Assembly (NCBI RefSeq): GCF_024679245.1
Contig: NC_090176.1
Span: 22,894,546 to 22,958,545 of the forward strand
DNA from: Pseudorasbora parva
Taxonomy: Eukaryota > Chordata > Actinopteri > Cypriniformes > Gobionidae
Direction of reading: 5' to 3'
Length of the DNA stretch: 64,000 nt
The notes under the pieces are model-generated. The model was not told where the DNA came from. It saw nothing but the letters and a program-made list of their open reading frames with translations, and did no database searches. This document shows, one piece after another, positions 26,117-37,823 of this stretch (within the stretch, counting starts at the first letter, position 1; each line of letters starts with the position of its first letter). Made by a program: the position numbers and the translations under genes.

Positions 26117-26370
26117 GTGTAGAGGCCAGGTAGAGATGGTTTAGACATGTTCAGAGGAAGGAGAGTGAATATATTGGAAAAAGGATGCTGAGGTTAGAGC
26201 TGCCAGGCAGGAGGTCAAGAGGACGACCAAAGAGGAGGTTTATGGATGTAGTGAAGGAGGACATATAGGTAGTCGGTCTGAGAGAAGAGGATACAGAGGA
26301 AAGAACTATGAGGCAGATGATTCGCGGTGGTGACCCCTGAAAGGAAAAGCCAGAAGAAGAAGAAGAAGAA
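26117..26370 (+). mobile_element. LINE 3' end remnant (5'-truncated), plus orientation
   Basis: Plus-strand frame with lesions: RWFRHVQRKESEYI, KRMLRLELPGR, GRPKRRFMDVVKED, DDP-like end, then ggtgacccctgaaag and a (GAA)n tail. This is the C-terminus and 3' end of the same LINE family seen on the minus strand at 32058-33117. Confidence 0.8.
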
Positions 26371-26380
26371 TCATAGCTCC

Positions 26381-26496
26381 TGCGTCTCAATCAGCTCCCT
26401 AGTTCACTAGTCAGGGCACTGATCAGGACATAATTCAATGGGCTGACTCCCTGATCAGTGCCCTGACAACTGAACTAGGGAGCTAATTGAGACGCA
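26381..26496. repeat. short palindromic element, 116 bp
   Basis: TGCGTCTCAATCAGCTCCCT and the inverse arm AGGGAGCTAATTGAGACGCA flank a short centre; the arms also share CAGGGCACTGATCAGG. It sits directly after the LINE tail. Confidence 0.75.
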
Positions 26497-26602
26497 CCCA
26501 TAGTGTAGAGCCCTTCGTGACCTTGCCTACCACAGAATTCATTACGCTCCAGGGGAGGCGTCAAGCAAGCTCCACCCATTGGTTTTCGCAGCACGTGCAC
26601 TG

Positions 26603-27247
26603 TAGTGATGGGAAGTTCGGTTCTTTTCCGCGAACCGGTTCTTTCGGACAGTTCGTTTCAGTGATCCGGTTCAAAAAACCGGATCACCGGTTCTTTTACG
26701 TCTTTACGTAATGACGTCATTTCTATCATCCCGGCGGATGAAAATACATTCAAACACATCCATATAAAGTATTTGTAATCAAAACTTAGTATAGTAATAA
26801 TTATAATTGACATCATCATCATCTTGGAAACATTTTTTCATTTATGTTTTGCAACAGCTCTAAATACAGTTCACCAAATCGAACTGAATCGATTGTTACA
26901 ACATCTACTTCAAGATATTAGTTTTATTTCTAGTTTGAGAGACTGTCACTGTCACTGTCGTACAAACACTGATGTTTTACACGGATTAAATAAACATACA
27001 TTGACATAATAGGCCTACTTACACAAATCCTCAGTGTTCACCCGGGCTCATGTATTATCAGCATCAGCTGTCCCAGTCCGAGAGAAACAGTTCAGTTACG
27101 ACGCTCTCACGCATGCTCAGTATCTCAGCTCACCGGTTCTCAGAATCGAACATGTCTGAAAGATCGAACGTGTCCGATAGAAACGGTTCTCGATTCTGTA
27201 CCGGTGATCAGTTGCAACCGGTCGATCTGACTCGAGAACCGCTGTAT

Positions 27248-27287
<40 letters not shown>

Positions 27288-27982
27288 AGCACAGGGTGCT
27301 GAGCTGCGAACTGCTGCAAGCTGAATATCAAACCTACTGTTTTGATTACATGTATTTTAAAATCTTTATCGACTTAGAAATTAAATAAGATAAAAGCTGT
27401 TCCTGAAAATATCATGCATTATTGATAAAACAAAAAATGTTTAATTTGACCGTTTTACAATCTATTGTTTCCAAAACTTTAAAATAATACAGTGACAGCT
27501 TTGTTATAATGTTTCCAAACGTGATTAGTTTTAAATACACTTAAACTGCATTTCGTTCCTCTGAACAAATAACACGCATGCGCAGCTCATCGGCTCATCG
27601 GTTCTCAGTATCGAACGTGTCCGATAGAAACGGTTTTGATTCTGTACTGCTGATCCGAGGATCCGACAACCGGTACGTTCGGTTACACGCGCATGCTCAG
27701 TATCAGCTGCTCGTGAGTTCATCAGATCTCTCAGCAAAACATGCCTCACTTCAGCTAACGATTGGAGTTACAGCATCTACTTCAAGATATTCGTTTTATT
27801 TCTAGTTTGAGAGACTGTCACTGATGGCAGAAAGTTAATATCTACAGTATTTGTGGGATCAGCCCTGATTTGAGACGCGAACCGTTTAGAACGATTCAGT
27901 TCGATTTGGTGAACTGGTTCGACCGGTTCACTATAAAGATCCGGTTAAAAAGAACGATTCGTTCGCGAACCGGACATCACTA
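26603..27982. mobile_element. non-autonomous hAT element with exact 8-bp TSD
   Basis: Ends TAGTGATG...CATCACTA are flanked by the perfect 8-bp duplication GTGCACTG (26595-26602 and 27983-27990). The terminal regions are rich in GAACCGGTTC-type motifs. Internal duplicated blocks are listed under findings. It has no transposase and contains a (TG)n tract. Confidence 0.9.
27249..27285. repeat. (TG)n microsatellite
   Basis: About 18 GT units inside the 26603-27982 hAT element. Confidence 0.95.
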
Positions 27983-28593
27983 GTGCACTGCACACCTGCA
28001 TCACTCGACGACACGACTTGGCCAACGAACGCGCAAAATAAGCGGAGTGGCCGGCATTCACTGGTGGTGACAGCAAGCAAGGTATAGTGATTACCCTAAG
28101 TTTTGGCTTTTTTTTTTTTTTGTCACATTATTTGTCAAATTAAACCACTATTAAAATATCTACATAGAACGAGACAGTCTTGGAGAAATATAGTCAGCAA
28201 GTCTGGCGTTGGCGTCGTACACGTGCGTGTCGGAAATGGCAACTGACGAAAATGAATAGTGCCTGCAAAATGCAATAGCCTATTTTCCATATGGGTGTCA
28301 GATTTTGTCTTTTATGTTTTTATATGAAACAGCAGGTAATCTTGCGAGTAGCCTAGGCTAGCTGTTTTTATAGTCACGAATCATGATTGCAAATGTTTTG
28401 ATACAATTCAATAAACCGTAAGGATATTAATGAAAACATTTAAACCCAGCATTGGTCTGACGGTTTTTGCTAATTTTTACCAACAAAGCAGAACAGTTGC
28501 GTCTCTGCAGCACAGTGGTGGTGTTGGTCATGATTCATGAATCAGCCGGTTTTTGATTCTTCGCTTAAATCAGCGCTGGGAAGAGGAATCTAT

Positions 28594-29247
28594 TTAAAGG
28601 GTTAGTTCTCCCAAAAAATGAAATAAATGTCATTAACTCACCCTAATGTTGTTCCACACCCAGACCTCTGTTCGCACACTACTATGTCCAGAAAGGTAAT
28701 CATCACTAGTCCATAGGCCTATAACATGAGTTAGTTAGAATCTCTTGAAGCATCGAAAATACATTTTGGTCCAAAAATAACAAAAACTATGACTTTATTC
28801 ATTGTTTTCTCTTCCGCGTTTGTTTTCAAACCTCAAATAAAGATTCAAACGGTCATGAATCAGCCTATTGATTCATGATTTTCCAGCAGTTTGACACGCG
28901 ATCCGAATCATGAATCAATACACTGATTCATGACCGTTTGAATTTTTAGAGAAAAGAAGACAATGCTGAATAAAGTCATAGTTTTTCTTATTTTTGGACT
29001 AAAATGTATGTTCGGTGCTTCGAGACTCTAACTAACTAACTGATGTCACATATGGACAACTTTGATGTTTTTATTCCCTTTCTGGACATGGACACTACAG
29101 TGTGCATACACTTGCATACCCTCTCGGATTAAATATAAAATATCTTAAACTGTTTTCCAACGATGAATGGAAGTCTAACGGGTGTGGAACAACATTAGAG
29201 TGAATAATTAATTACATATATTTCATTTTTGGGTGAACTAAGCCTTG
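28594..29247. repeat. foldback element (copy 2)
   Basis: Same family as 293-1006: starts TTAAAGGGTTAGTTCTCCC and ends TTTTTGGGTGAACTAAG. Inverted arms share gattcaaacgg, cttgaagcatcgaaaat and atgtccagaaagg. Confidence 0.75.
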
Positions 29248-29819
29248 CCAAATATTTATTTAACATTTAAATACTGGAGGTTTGCATAGTTTTTTGATTT
29301 TGCACTTCACACATTTTATTCATTTTGAGGAATACTAAATATTGTGCAAGTGAGATTAGCAAATGCATGCTCACATATGTAGTCTAGACTACAATAACCA
29401 TCATGTTCACACAGTGCACATAATTCCTCTAACCTTCAGGATTCATTCAAAATGAGGACAGCTCGTCAGTACATAATGGAGAAAATAAAGTAACTGTTAC
29501 TTATTTGAAAAATAAACAGATATTGTGTTGTAAGTAATGCGTTTCTTTACTAGTTACTTAAAAAGTAATCGGATTACGTAACTTGTAATGTGTTATCCCC
29601 AATACTGATTTCACACAATTTCACTCCTTGGATCTCTGTGATAAAAAAAGATACACTCCTAATTTATCTAATATAATATCAACAGTAATGAATTTTTCAC
29701 TTTTTACTCGAGGGATTATTTCTCAGTCTGTTTGTTTTTGTGCTAAATTTCAGCACATGCACATTCTTTAATGCCGTTGATATTAAAAAAAGCTATTGTG
29801 CATTATGTTCACTGCCTAG

Positions 29820-29846
29820 GCAAAAAAAAAAAAAAAAAAAAAAAAG
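29820..29846. repeat. poly(A) tract
   Basis: About 25 A residues in intergenic DNA. No retroposon body could be assigned upstream. Confidence 0.9.
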
Positions 29847-30102
29847 CAGAGTTCTTATTTGAACCGACATTTATAATAACATGCCTCAGTAGCAAGGCAT
29901 GTTTTCACACTATAGGGTGAGTTTATCAGTGAATCTACAACTAAGACTACACAATTACATTTTTATTTTTTAAAATAACTAGGACAGATTTCTCAATATT
30001 TAAGTCACTTTTTCAAAACTCTTCACACAGTTCTTCTTACAAACAAACGTTCAACTTGGCATAGCAGTACATTTCGCATCAAAAATGCACTAAAACTATC
30101 AA

Positions 30103-30244
30103 AAAACTTAATTCACATCTCGAATCACCTCATTCTTCCACAACTCATAAAACAATGGCCTGACTTTAACCTACCAGTTAAAGTCAGGTCATTGTTTTAT
30201 GAGTTGTGGAAGAATGAGGTGATTCGAGATGTGAATTAAGTTTT
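30103..30244. repeat. near-perfect hairpin, 68-nt arms, 6-nt loop
   Basis: Left arm 30103-30170 and right arm 30177-30244 are inverted copies with one difference, which would still form a G-U pair in RNA on one strand. The loop is ctacca. Directly after it a 16-nt unit (tttcacattatacaaa) repeats about three times to 30290. Confidence 0.92.
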
Positions 30245-30365
30245 CACATTATACAAATTTCACATTATACAAGTTTCACATTATACAAATATTTATCCTG
30301 TAAAATTTCTTTTAAAAAAAAGAAAAGAAAAGACAGCTCTCTCTAGAATGCTCTGTCATATACAC

Positions 30366-31642
30366 TAGAGGTTAGATCGGGCTCAAAAAATCAAGCCCGA
30401 CCCTACCCGAGCCCGTGCACGTTGTGTCCGAGCCCGGCCCGACACATTAACTGTAATTATGAGCCCGAGCCCGATTTAAACCCGACCATTTTTCAATACG
30501 TGGGCGTTTTGACGAGAACGAGCCTGTAATGAGCAAAGCGCAGCGAAGCGGACTGGTGAGGCTCATGATAAAACTACATTTAGTTTTAGGTTTTCTCCAC
30601 AGCGACTGTACAGCCGAATAACATTTTGTTGCAATATTTTCATGTTTAACACTTTGAAGCTGCTTTGAAACGATCATCATTGTAAGCGCCATAGGCTATA
30701 AATAAAGCTGACTTGACTCCGCTCAATAATCCGCAGGCGCACGCTCATGAACCGCTCACCGGTAAACTGATGTTTGCTCAAATCCAGCTCAGACATTTAT
30801 CTGTAGCTTACTTTGTTGTTGCCATTAAACAATGTGTTTTTTCCTTCATATTTATGTTTAAATATTATAATATTATTTTTACATTTTATCTGATTATGAT
30901 GAGTGAAAAGATGCGAGTGGGTCAGAAATGATTTTGGTGGTTATATTTAGTTTAATATTAAGTTTTGTTGTGTAGAAAGCATTTATTTCATTTTGTTTAA
31001 ATTGTATCTTAATTTTAAAAAAGGTTTCTTAGGCCAATTGCCTGGATTTAATAAATAAAAAGCAAATAGCAGACTATAATCGTGAGGTGAAGTTGTGGGA
31101 GTGATTGTTTTCATTGCTCATGAACTGGAGCGCGCGTCTCATAAATAAACCGAAACTCAGCAGGCTATACTTGCCTCACAGACATGAGAAATATGCGTAT
31201 AGAAAGCTTGAAATTACCGCTTTTAAATGAAACGATTCGAAGATATTTAATTAAGCAAAGTGCAGTGTTCACGCGAGCAGCTCTTGACTCAGAGCGTTTC
31301 TGTTTATAATGCTGCGCTCCATCACTGCACGAGCTGTGAGTTTAACGCGCATTTTTACACTAATCCTGACTTGTGCAACTTTGTAGCCTACACATTTGTT
31401 TCTTAGTTGTTGTATTAGTTCTTACTTTGCTAAATATGTATATATAATTTCTCATTATAGCATAGCTTTCTGCCCACCCAATTAGACAAGTAAAGTAGGC
31501 TAATGATTAAAAAACAAAAAAAACGCTTGATCACGGGCCCGGCCCTACCCGACCCGAGGAGAGTGTAGGGAAATCTCAGCCTGACCCGGCCCGCGGGTCG
31601 GTTCGGGTCAGGTTCGGGCTCGGGCAGAGAATCTAAACTCTA
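30366..31642. mobile_element. non-autonomous hAT element, GAGCCCGACCCG family, copy A
   Basis: Ends TAGAGGTTAGATCGGGCTC and (reverse) TAGAGTTTAGATTCTC. A perfect 8-bp duplication ATATACAC lies at 30358-30365 and 31643-31650. Both ends carry many GAGCCCGACCCG-like subterminal repeats. No intact transposase. Confidence 0.92.
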
Positions 31643-31647
31643 ATATA

Positions 31648-33808
31648 CACTGATCAAGTAACATTATGACCACCTTCCTAATTTTGTGTTGGTCCCCCTT
31701 TTTGTTGCCAAAACAGCCCGGAACTATCGAGGCATGGACTCTGCTAGATCCCTGAAGGTGCGCTGTGGTATCTATATGGCACCAAGATGTTAATAGCAGA
31801 TCCTGTAAGTTAATAGCAAGTCCTGTAAGTTGCGAGTTGAGGCCTCCATGGATTGGACTTGTTTGTTCACCACATCCCACGGATCCTCGATTGGATTGAG
31901 ATCTGGGAAATTTGGAGGCTAAATCAAAACCTCAAACTCGTTGTTGTGCTCTTCAAACCATTCCTGAACCATTTTTGCTTTGTGGTAGGGCACATTATCC
32001 TGTTGAAAGAGGCCGCAGCCACCAGGGAATACCGTTACAATGAAAGGGGGTGTACATCATCTTTTTCTTTCGGCTGTTCTCTTTAGGGGTCGCCACAGCG
32101 AATCATCTGCCTCCATCTAGTCCTATACTCTGTATCCTCTTCTCTCAGACCGACTACCTTCATGTCCTCCTTCACTACATCCATAAACCTCCTCTTTGGT
32201 CTTCCCCTGGTGGTCCTCCTTGACCTCCTGCCTGGCAGCTCTAACCTCAGCATCCTTTTACAAATATATTCACTCTCCCTCCTCTGAACATGTCCAAACC
32301 ATCTCAACCTGGCCTCTCTAACTTTGTCTCCAAAACATCTCATATGTGCTGTCCCTCTGATGTACTCATTCCTGATCCTATCCATCCTCGTCACTCCCAA
32401 AGAGAACCTCAACATCTTCAGCTCTGCTACCTCTAGCTCTTCCTACTGTCTTTTCCTCAGTGCAACTGTCTCCAAACCATAAAACATTGCTGGTCTCACT
32501 ACATTGCTTTTCTCCACACATTCCAAACTGCCTTCACACGCTTCTTCACCTCTTTTCCACACTCCCCATTGCTCTGGACTGTTGACCCCAAGTACTTAAA
32601 ATCCTGCACCTTCTTTACCTATTCTCCCTGTAACCTCACTGTTCCACTTGGTTCTCTCTCATTCACACACATGTATTCTGTCTTGCTGCGACTAACCTTC
32701 ATTCCTCTTCTCTCCAGAGCAAACCTCCACCTCTCTAGACTTTCCTCCACCTGCTCCCTGCTCTCCCTACAGATCACAATGTCATCCGCAAACATCATAG
32801 TCCATGGAGATTCATGTCTGACCTCATCTGTCAGACTGTCCATTTCCCCCGGCAACAAGAAGGCTCAGAGCCGATCCTTGATGCAGTCCCACCTTCACCG
32901 TGAAGTCTCACCTACAGCACACCTTACCACTGTCCGACTGCTCTCACACATAACCTGGACCACTCGTAACATAATTCTTTGCCACTCTAGACCTCCTCAT
33001 ACAATTCACAGCTCCTTTCTTGGCACGCTGTCATATGCTTTCTCTAAATCTACAAAGACACAATGCAGCTCTTTCTGACCCTTTTCTGAAGGTTCAACTC
33101 TTTTAATTCTTTCTGAAGGGTGTACATGGTCTGCAACAATTCTTAGGTAGATGGTACGTGTCGAAGTAACATCCACATGGATGGCAGGACCCAAGTTTTA
33201 CCATTAGAACATTGCTCAAGGCATCTCACTGCCTCCGTATGCCTTTTTCCCATATTGCATGTGTTCCCCAGATAAGCGAACGACACACATGCACCCGTCC
33301 ATCCACATGATGTAAAAGAGAACGTTATTCATCAGACCAGGTGCACTTTATATTCTGACATTTTTCTACCAGAACCAGCATTAACTAATTGGGAAATTTG
33401 ATGTACAGTAGCTGTCTGTTTGATCAGACCACACAGGGCAGCCTTTGCTCCACTAGTGCATCAATAAACCTTGGCCGCCCATGACCCTGTCGCTGATTCA
33501 CCACTGTTCCTTCATTTCACCCCTTTTAATAGATACTGACCACTGCAGACCGGGAACAAGAGCTTCAGTTTTGGAGATGCTCTGACCCAAGTCGTTTAGC
33601 CATCACAATTTGGCCCTTGTCAAACTCGCTCAAATCCTTGCGCTTACTCATTTTCCCTGTTTCTATCACATCAGCTTTGTGGACAAAATGTTCACTTGCT
33701 GCCTAATATATTCCCACCCACTAACAGGTGATATGAAGAAAAGATAATCAGTGTCATTCACTTCATCTCATATGGTGATAATGGTCATAATGTTATGCCT
33801 GATTGGTG
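31648..33808 (-). mobile_element. Tc1-like transposon, decayed, carrying a LINE insertion
   Basis: Ends CACTGATCAAGTAACATTATG and ...CATAATGTTATGCCTGATTGGTG. A minus-strand frame near 31680-31910 resembles the Tc1 C-terminus (NLQDLLLTSWCHI). The left three bases are duplicated by the hAT insertion, so the original left end is at 30363. Confidence 0.8.
32058..33117 (-). mobile_element. LINE reverse-transcriptase fragment, 5'-truncated
   Basis: Minus-strand pieces include RT motif A (VFVDLEKAYDSVPRKEL, near 33020), the catalytic MFADDIVI (near 32790) and the C-terminal RLRWFGHVQRRESEY...GRPKRRFMDVVKEDM. It ends ggggtcgccac on the plus strand, its 3' terminus. The 10-bp duplication GGGTGTACAT flanks it (32048-32057 and 33118-33127). 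The frame is shifted and deleted, so it is inactive. Confidence 0.88.
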
Positions 33809-34032
33809 TATATTACATTGTCCATGCTTATATTACAAATTATCCCTGAATTGTATAGAAGGCAATCAAATAATTGTTTTCATAGTATTTCATTTTTTTT
33901 ATTTGAAAATTATTTCAGTATGGTATTACTGTAGCAAATTGCTCTATTTGTTATTTTTAGTATTTGAACTTGTTTTTTTAAAGTAATGAAGTAATTTGAG
34001 AGATGTAGTCATTGAATGTATCTTATGCCAAT

Positions 34033-34914
34033 TGTTACAATCTTTCATCCCTGTCTAAGGGTGGAATTAGCAACATTGAAATTATGACCACTGTGTGTGC
34101 GTGGTGGCGGTAAAACAAAAACGCTGTCACACTACTAGTGAACAAACCCGATTTATTATGAATAAAATCAAGGTATTTCCCAGACGTGAGATAATAAATT
34201 ATAATGATAATAGTAATAATGATAAGAAAGAACAATAAGGAATATAGACAATAAATATAACAAACCTAAACTTAAACCGGGGAAAACAAGACAAACAGTG
34301 GCACCAAATAAAAGAACAAAACAAAAAGGAAAACCCCAAGTCTAACTCAAGTTCAACCTCTAACCTAACTGATGAAAAGAAAATTAAGTAAAGCAAGTCT
34401 TCAGCGTTTCCACGCCCTAACTTACCTACTCTCACTAACCAAATCAAAACATACAGAAGTGGTGCTCACTTCTAAACTAGTGTGTCTATACATTGATCAC
34501 TGGGTATTGCAAAATGTACGTCACGTGACATGCTACCTGTCCAGTTTTCCCACGGTCCACAAAGGTAGGCAGCTGCACCCAAAAATAGCCCAGGAAAGAA
34601 TTAACAGACCACGTCAAAACCTAAACCAAATTCCTAACTTAACAAACATAATCAAACGGGCAGATACACAAAGAAACAGGAAAATCAAGCCGCCCTCGCG
34701 TCCGTCTCTGTCGCTCTTTTAAGCTCTGGCGCGGGACAGGATTCGCTGCGGGAGTCATGACGTCACACCCGTTTCGGACGAGGAACGTTTCTTGAGCCAA
34801 TCAGCCGTTCCGTGTATAAGGCTAGGTGTGTCTAAGAAATTGACAGGGAAAGAGAGAAAGAGAGAGAGAAAAAGAAGAGCACACACACAAGCACAAACAA
34901 CTGGGGACGTAACA
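34033..34914. mobile_element. probable solo LTR, 882 bp
   Basis: Starts TGTTAC, ends GTAACA, and is flanked by CAAT on both sides (34029-34032 and 34915-34918). It has no coding content and no second LTR nearby. An AATAAA near 34150 on the minus strand suggests minus orientation. It could be a Gypsy-type LTR, but this rests on ends only. Confidence 0.6.
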
Positions 34915-34918
34915 CAAT

Positions 34919-35409
34919 GCAACAATAAATGATCCAGTTTAGCCCACATTGTGATCACTGTGAAGTGTTAAAAAAGTGACCATAGTATATAATAGACCAG
35001 AATCCAGAATACTCTATTATATAATGAAATGTATAAAACAATTCATAAAATGAATGAAAATGTTAAAGGTAACAATTGTTTTGGCTAACAGATATAACTA
35101 ATCACTTGTGAAATAAATTACAACATAAAAAACATGACATCCTGCCAACCTGTTTATGAACAAAACCCTTATTTTGGGAACTGCTTTTCTAGCATAGTAT
35201 AGTAAACTCTTATCTGAATGCATGTTAGTGTGGTTAATGTGTGGACATTGTCCATGTCATATGCAAGTCTGTAACTACCCAGTTAAAATATAGGTAGGTA
35301 TAGACTTTCATTTAATGTGCATTTACCCATGGAAATATGACAATGCAATTATTTTATTTAAAGCCCACTGGTTTTAAACATTTAAACATTCAGAAACATT
35401 TTAAACATG
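34919..35409. other. intergenic, nothing recognised
   Basis: AT-rich sequence between the LTR and the next Tc1 element. Confidence 0.4.
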
Positions 35410-35598
35410 TACAGTGCATCCAAAAAGTATTCAAAGCGCTTCACTTTTTCCACAGTTTATGTTATGGATTTATTCCAAAATGGATTAAATGATTTTCCTC
35501 AAAATTCTATAATCAATACCCCATAACAACAATGTGAAAGTGTGTTTGATATTTTCACAAATGTATTAAAATTTAGAAAAATCATATGTACATAAGTA

Positions 35599-36060
35599 GG
35601 AGGTGTTAGTGAGGCCAGCAGGGGGTGCTCACACTATGGTCTGTGTGGGTCTTAACACCCCAGTATAGTGATAGGGACACTATACTGTAACAAGCACTGT
35701 TCTTCAGATGAGACGTTAAACAGAGGTCCTGATTCTCTGTGGTCTTCAAAAATTCAAGGATTTCCTTTGGAAAAATAATAGGGGTTTAACCCCGGCATCC
35801 TGCTTAAATTTTCCCAGTGGCCACTGTCCATCATGGCCTCCTAATCATCCCCATATACTGATTTGCTTCATCGCTCTTGATTCCTCTCCACCAATAAGCT
35901 GGTGTGTGGTGGGCTTTTTCTGGCGCAATATGGCTGCCGTTGCATCATCCATGGATGCAACACATTGGTCATGCTTTAGGAGATTCCCCCTTCTAAATGT
36001 AAAAGCGCTTGAGTACCCAGAAAAGCACTATATAAATGTAACAAATTATTATTATTAATT
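35599..36060 (+). mobile_element. SINE-like retroposon
   Basis: Contains gagacgttaaacagaggtcc, ccaataagctggtgtgtggtg and the 3' end aaagcactatataaatgta followed by ATT repeats, typical of fish SINEs with a LINE-like tail. The 7-bp flanks ATAAGTA and ATAGGTA agree at six positions. Confidence 0.75.
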
Positions 36061-36297
36061 ATAGGTATTCACAGCCTTTGCTCAATACTTTATTGAAATA
36101 CCTTTTCCACCATTTACGGCCATTTTTAGATCTCTCCAGAGATGTTCAATTGGGTTCAAGTCTACGCTCTGGCTGGGCCACTCAAGGACATTCACAGAGT
36201 TACTTTTGTTATCATGGTTGTGTTCTTTGGGTTGTTGTCCTGTTGGAAGATAAGCCTTCAACCCAGTCTGAGGTCCAGAGAACACTCTGGAGCAGGA

Positions 36298-37823
36298 CCC
36301 GTATTTATCAAGCATCTTAGGCCCTGTCCCAAATGGCACCCTAAACCCGCACGGTCTTCCTCTGAGGCCGCACTTTCACGACATAATGCCGCTTTGACTG
36401 CCGGGAAGAAGTCCTCTGCGCAGCTCGCTCTCATGTCAATCTTGAGTACCTATAGAGTAGTATTGCATCCTTCATATCTCCGAAAAGTCTTTAGTTTTAT
36501 TATATTTATAAAAGAAAGATAGGCTGTACCGAGTCTTTCCGGGCGAAAAAAACGAGCGGCTGGAGGTGTATCGTGTGGGCGGAGCTAAAGAATGACGAGC
36601 AAAGCGGTGACGTCCTCAAGCGTGGAGAAGGAAATGTTACTCTAATAAACCATGGCTATCAATCAGATTCAACTAATACATATATGATCCAGAATCAGAT
36701 CCGGAGGCTGAAATAAAGTGAACAGGAGAAGCAACAACAGCAGGACGTCCGTCTCTGTGGTATGTACTGTATTTAGTGGCCTGTCAACATTTGTGTGTTT
36801 ACTCGCAGTTTATGAGGACATGATTCAGTTTATGGACTATTGTATGCGATTAAACCTTAGCAGTAGCTAGACATGTGCCGATTTTCGATAATGCGATTTA
36901 TCACGATAATGAATATGCACGATATTGTTATCGTGGGCACTTTAAAATATCGTAAATAATAATTTATTAACAATTTATATTTTTTTTAATAATGTACTCA
37001 AGAATACTTTGCCCATCAACCGTATAAATGCTCAACACGCTGTATTCTGCGTCAAAGGGAAGCGCTCAGGTGTAAATGAGAAGCACATGAACGAGTGAAG
37101 GAGACGCGCTGGTGAAGTGCCGCTCAGTGACAGCAGAGGGCGCTGATGAACTGCAGAATGCAGCGATTACTCCGGAAACACCGCAAACAAACAAAAAACG
37201 CCTGTAGTTTTTAAAACAGCCATTCGTTTTGTAATCTCAATGTTGTTCATCACAGCACCAAATAAATACTTAAAGACTTAATAGGCTATTTATTTTCAAA
37301 CTTAAACATTTTTATGCTTTAATCTGGACTACAACATGCCCTAATGATTAGAACAAGTGTCGTCTAGGAACTCTCAATACCCTTCTGAGCTGTATTCCTC
37401 ACAATCTGGACGGGCCAATCACATCATGTATAGAGTCGGCGGGCGGGGCCATAATGATGACGGCTGAGTTGCGTTTGCGTGCTTCTAGTAAACACAGAAA
37501 CTGGCAAACGGCGGCGGTCTTTCGAATCAGCTTTGACTGCGATTCTGGAAGACTTGGAGTTAAGCTTTTCTCTGAGAAAAGAACAAAGAACGGCACTGAA
37601 GTCATTCTTAAAAAGGGAAGATGTGTTCAGAGTTTAGCCGACCGGATACGTTGAATGTTTAATCTATCAACAAGCTTCTGTTTCACATTCGTTGGTCTGG
37701 TTGGTTGTAGCGCTATCCTATCGTGTGCAGAGGGTAACATCTTGATGTGGGTCTGGCTTGTCAGGCTATGAATTCTCAGCACTTAAGACTAAAATGGCAC
37801 TTAAGACGCTTGATAAATACGGG
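36298..37823. mobile_element. inverted-repeat element (CCCGTATTTATCAAGC ends), itself composite
   Basis: Both ends read inward as CCCGTATTTATCAAGC(A/G)TCTTA. The surrounding Tc1 sequence continues from gagcagg to ttttcatcaagg. Inside lie the repeat shared with 11790, a TTTATCACGATAATG hAT-like stretch near 36880 and a TAGCCT element fragment at 37340-37766. Confidence 0.75.
37340..37766. mobile_element. TAGCCT-family element, copy 3, reverse and partial
   Basis: Reads as the reverse of the copies at 5092 and 6206: cacatcatgtatagagtcgg and ggcggggccataatgatgac, ending tgggtctggcttgtcaggcta. The opposite terminus is missing or degraded near 37360. Confidence 0.75.

Noticed and set aside
30366..30480. 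GC-rich regularly repeated GAGCCCGACCCG motifs, considered as a CRISPR-like or coding repeat
   Set aside because: They are irregularly spaced and sit at the ends of an element with an 8-bp hAT target duplication. Subterminal repeats are the simpler explanation, and the host is a vertebrate.
32569..33078. 169-codon plus-strand open frame
   Set aside because: It is antisense to the LINE reverse-transcriptase remnant, whose FADD and KAYDSVPR motifs read on the minus strand.
36142..36522. 126-codon plus-strand open frame
   Set aside because: It crosses the border between a Tc1 remnant and an inserted repeat, so it cannot be an ancestral gene.
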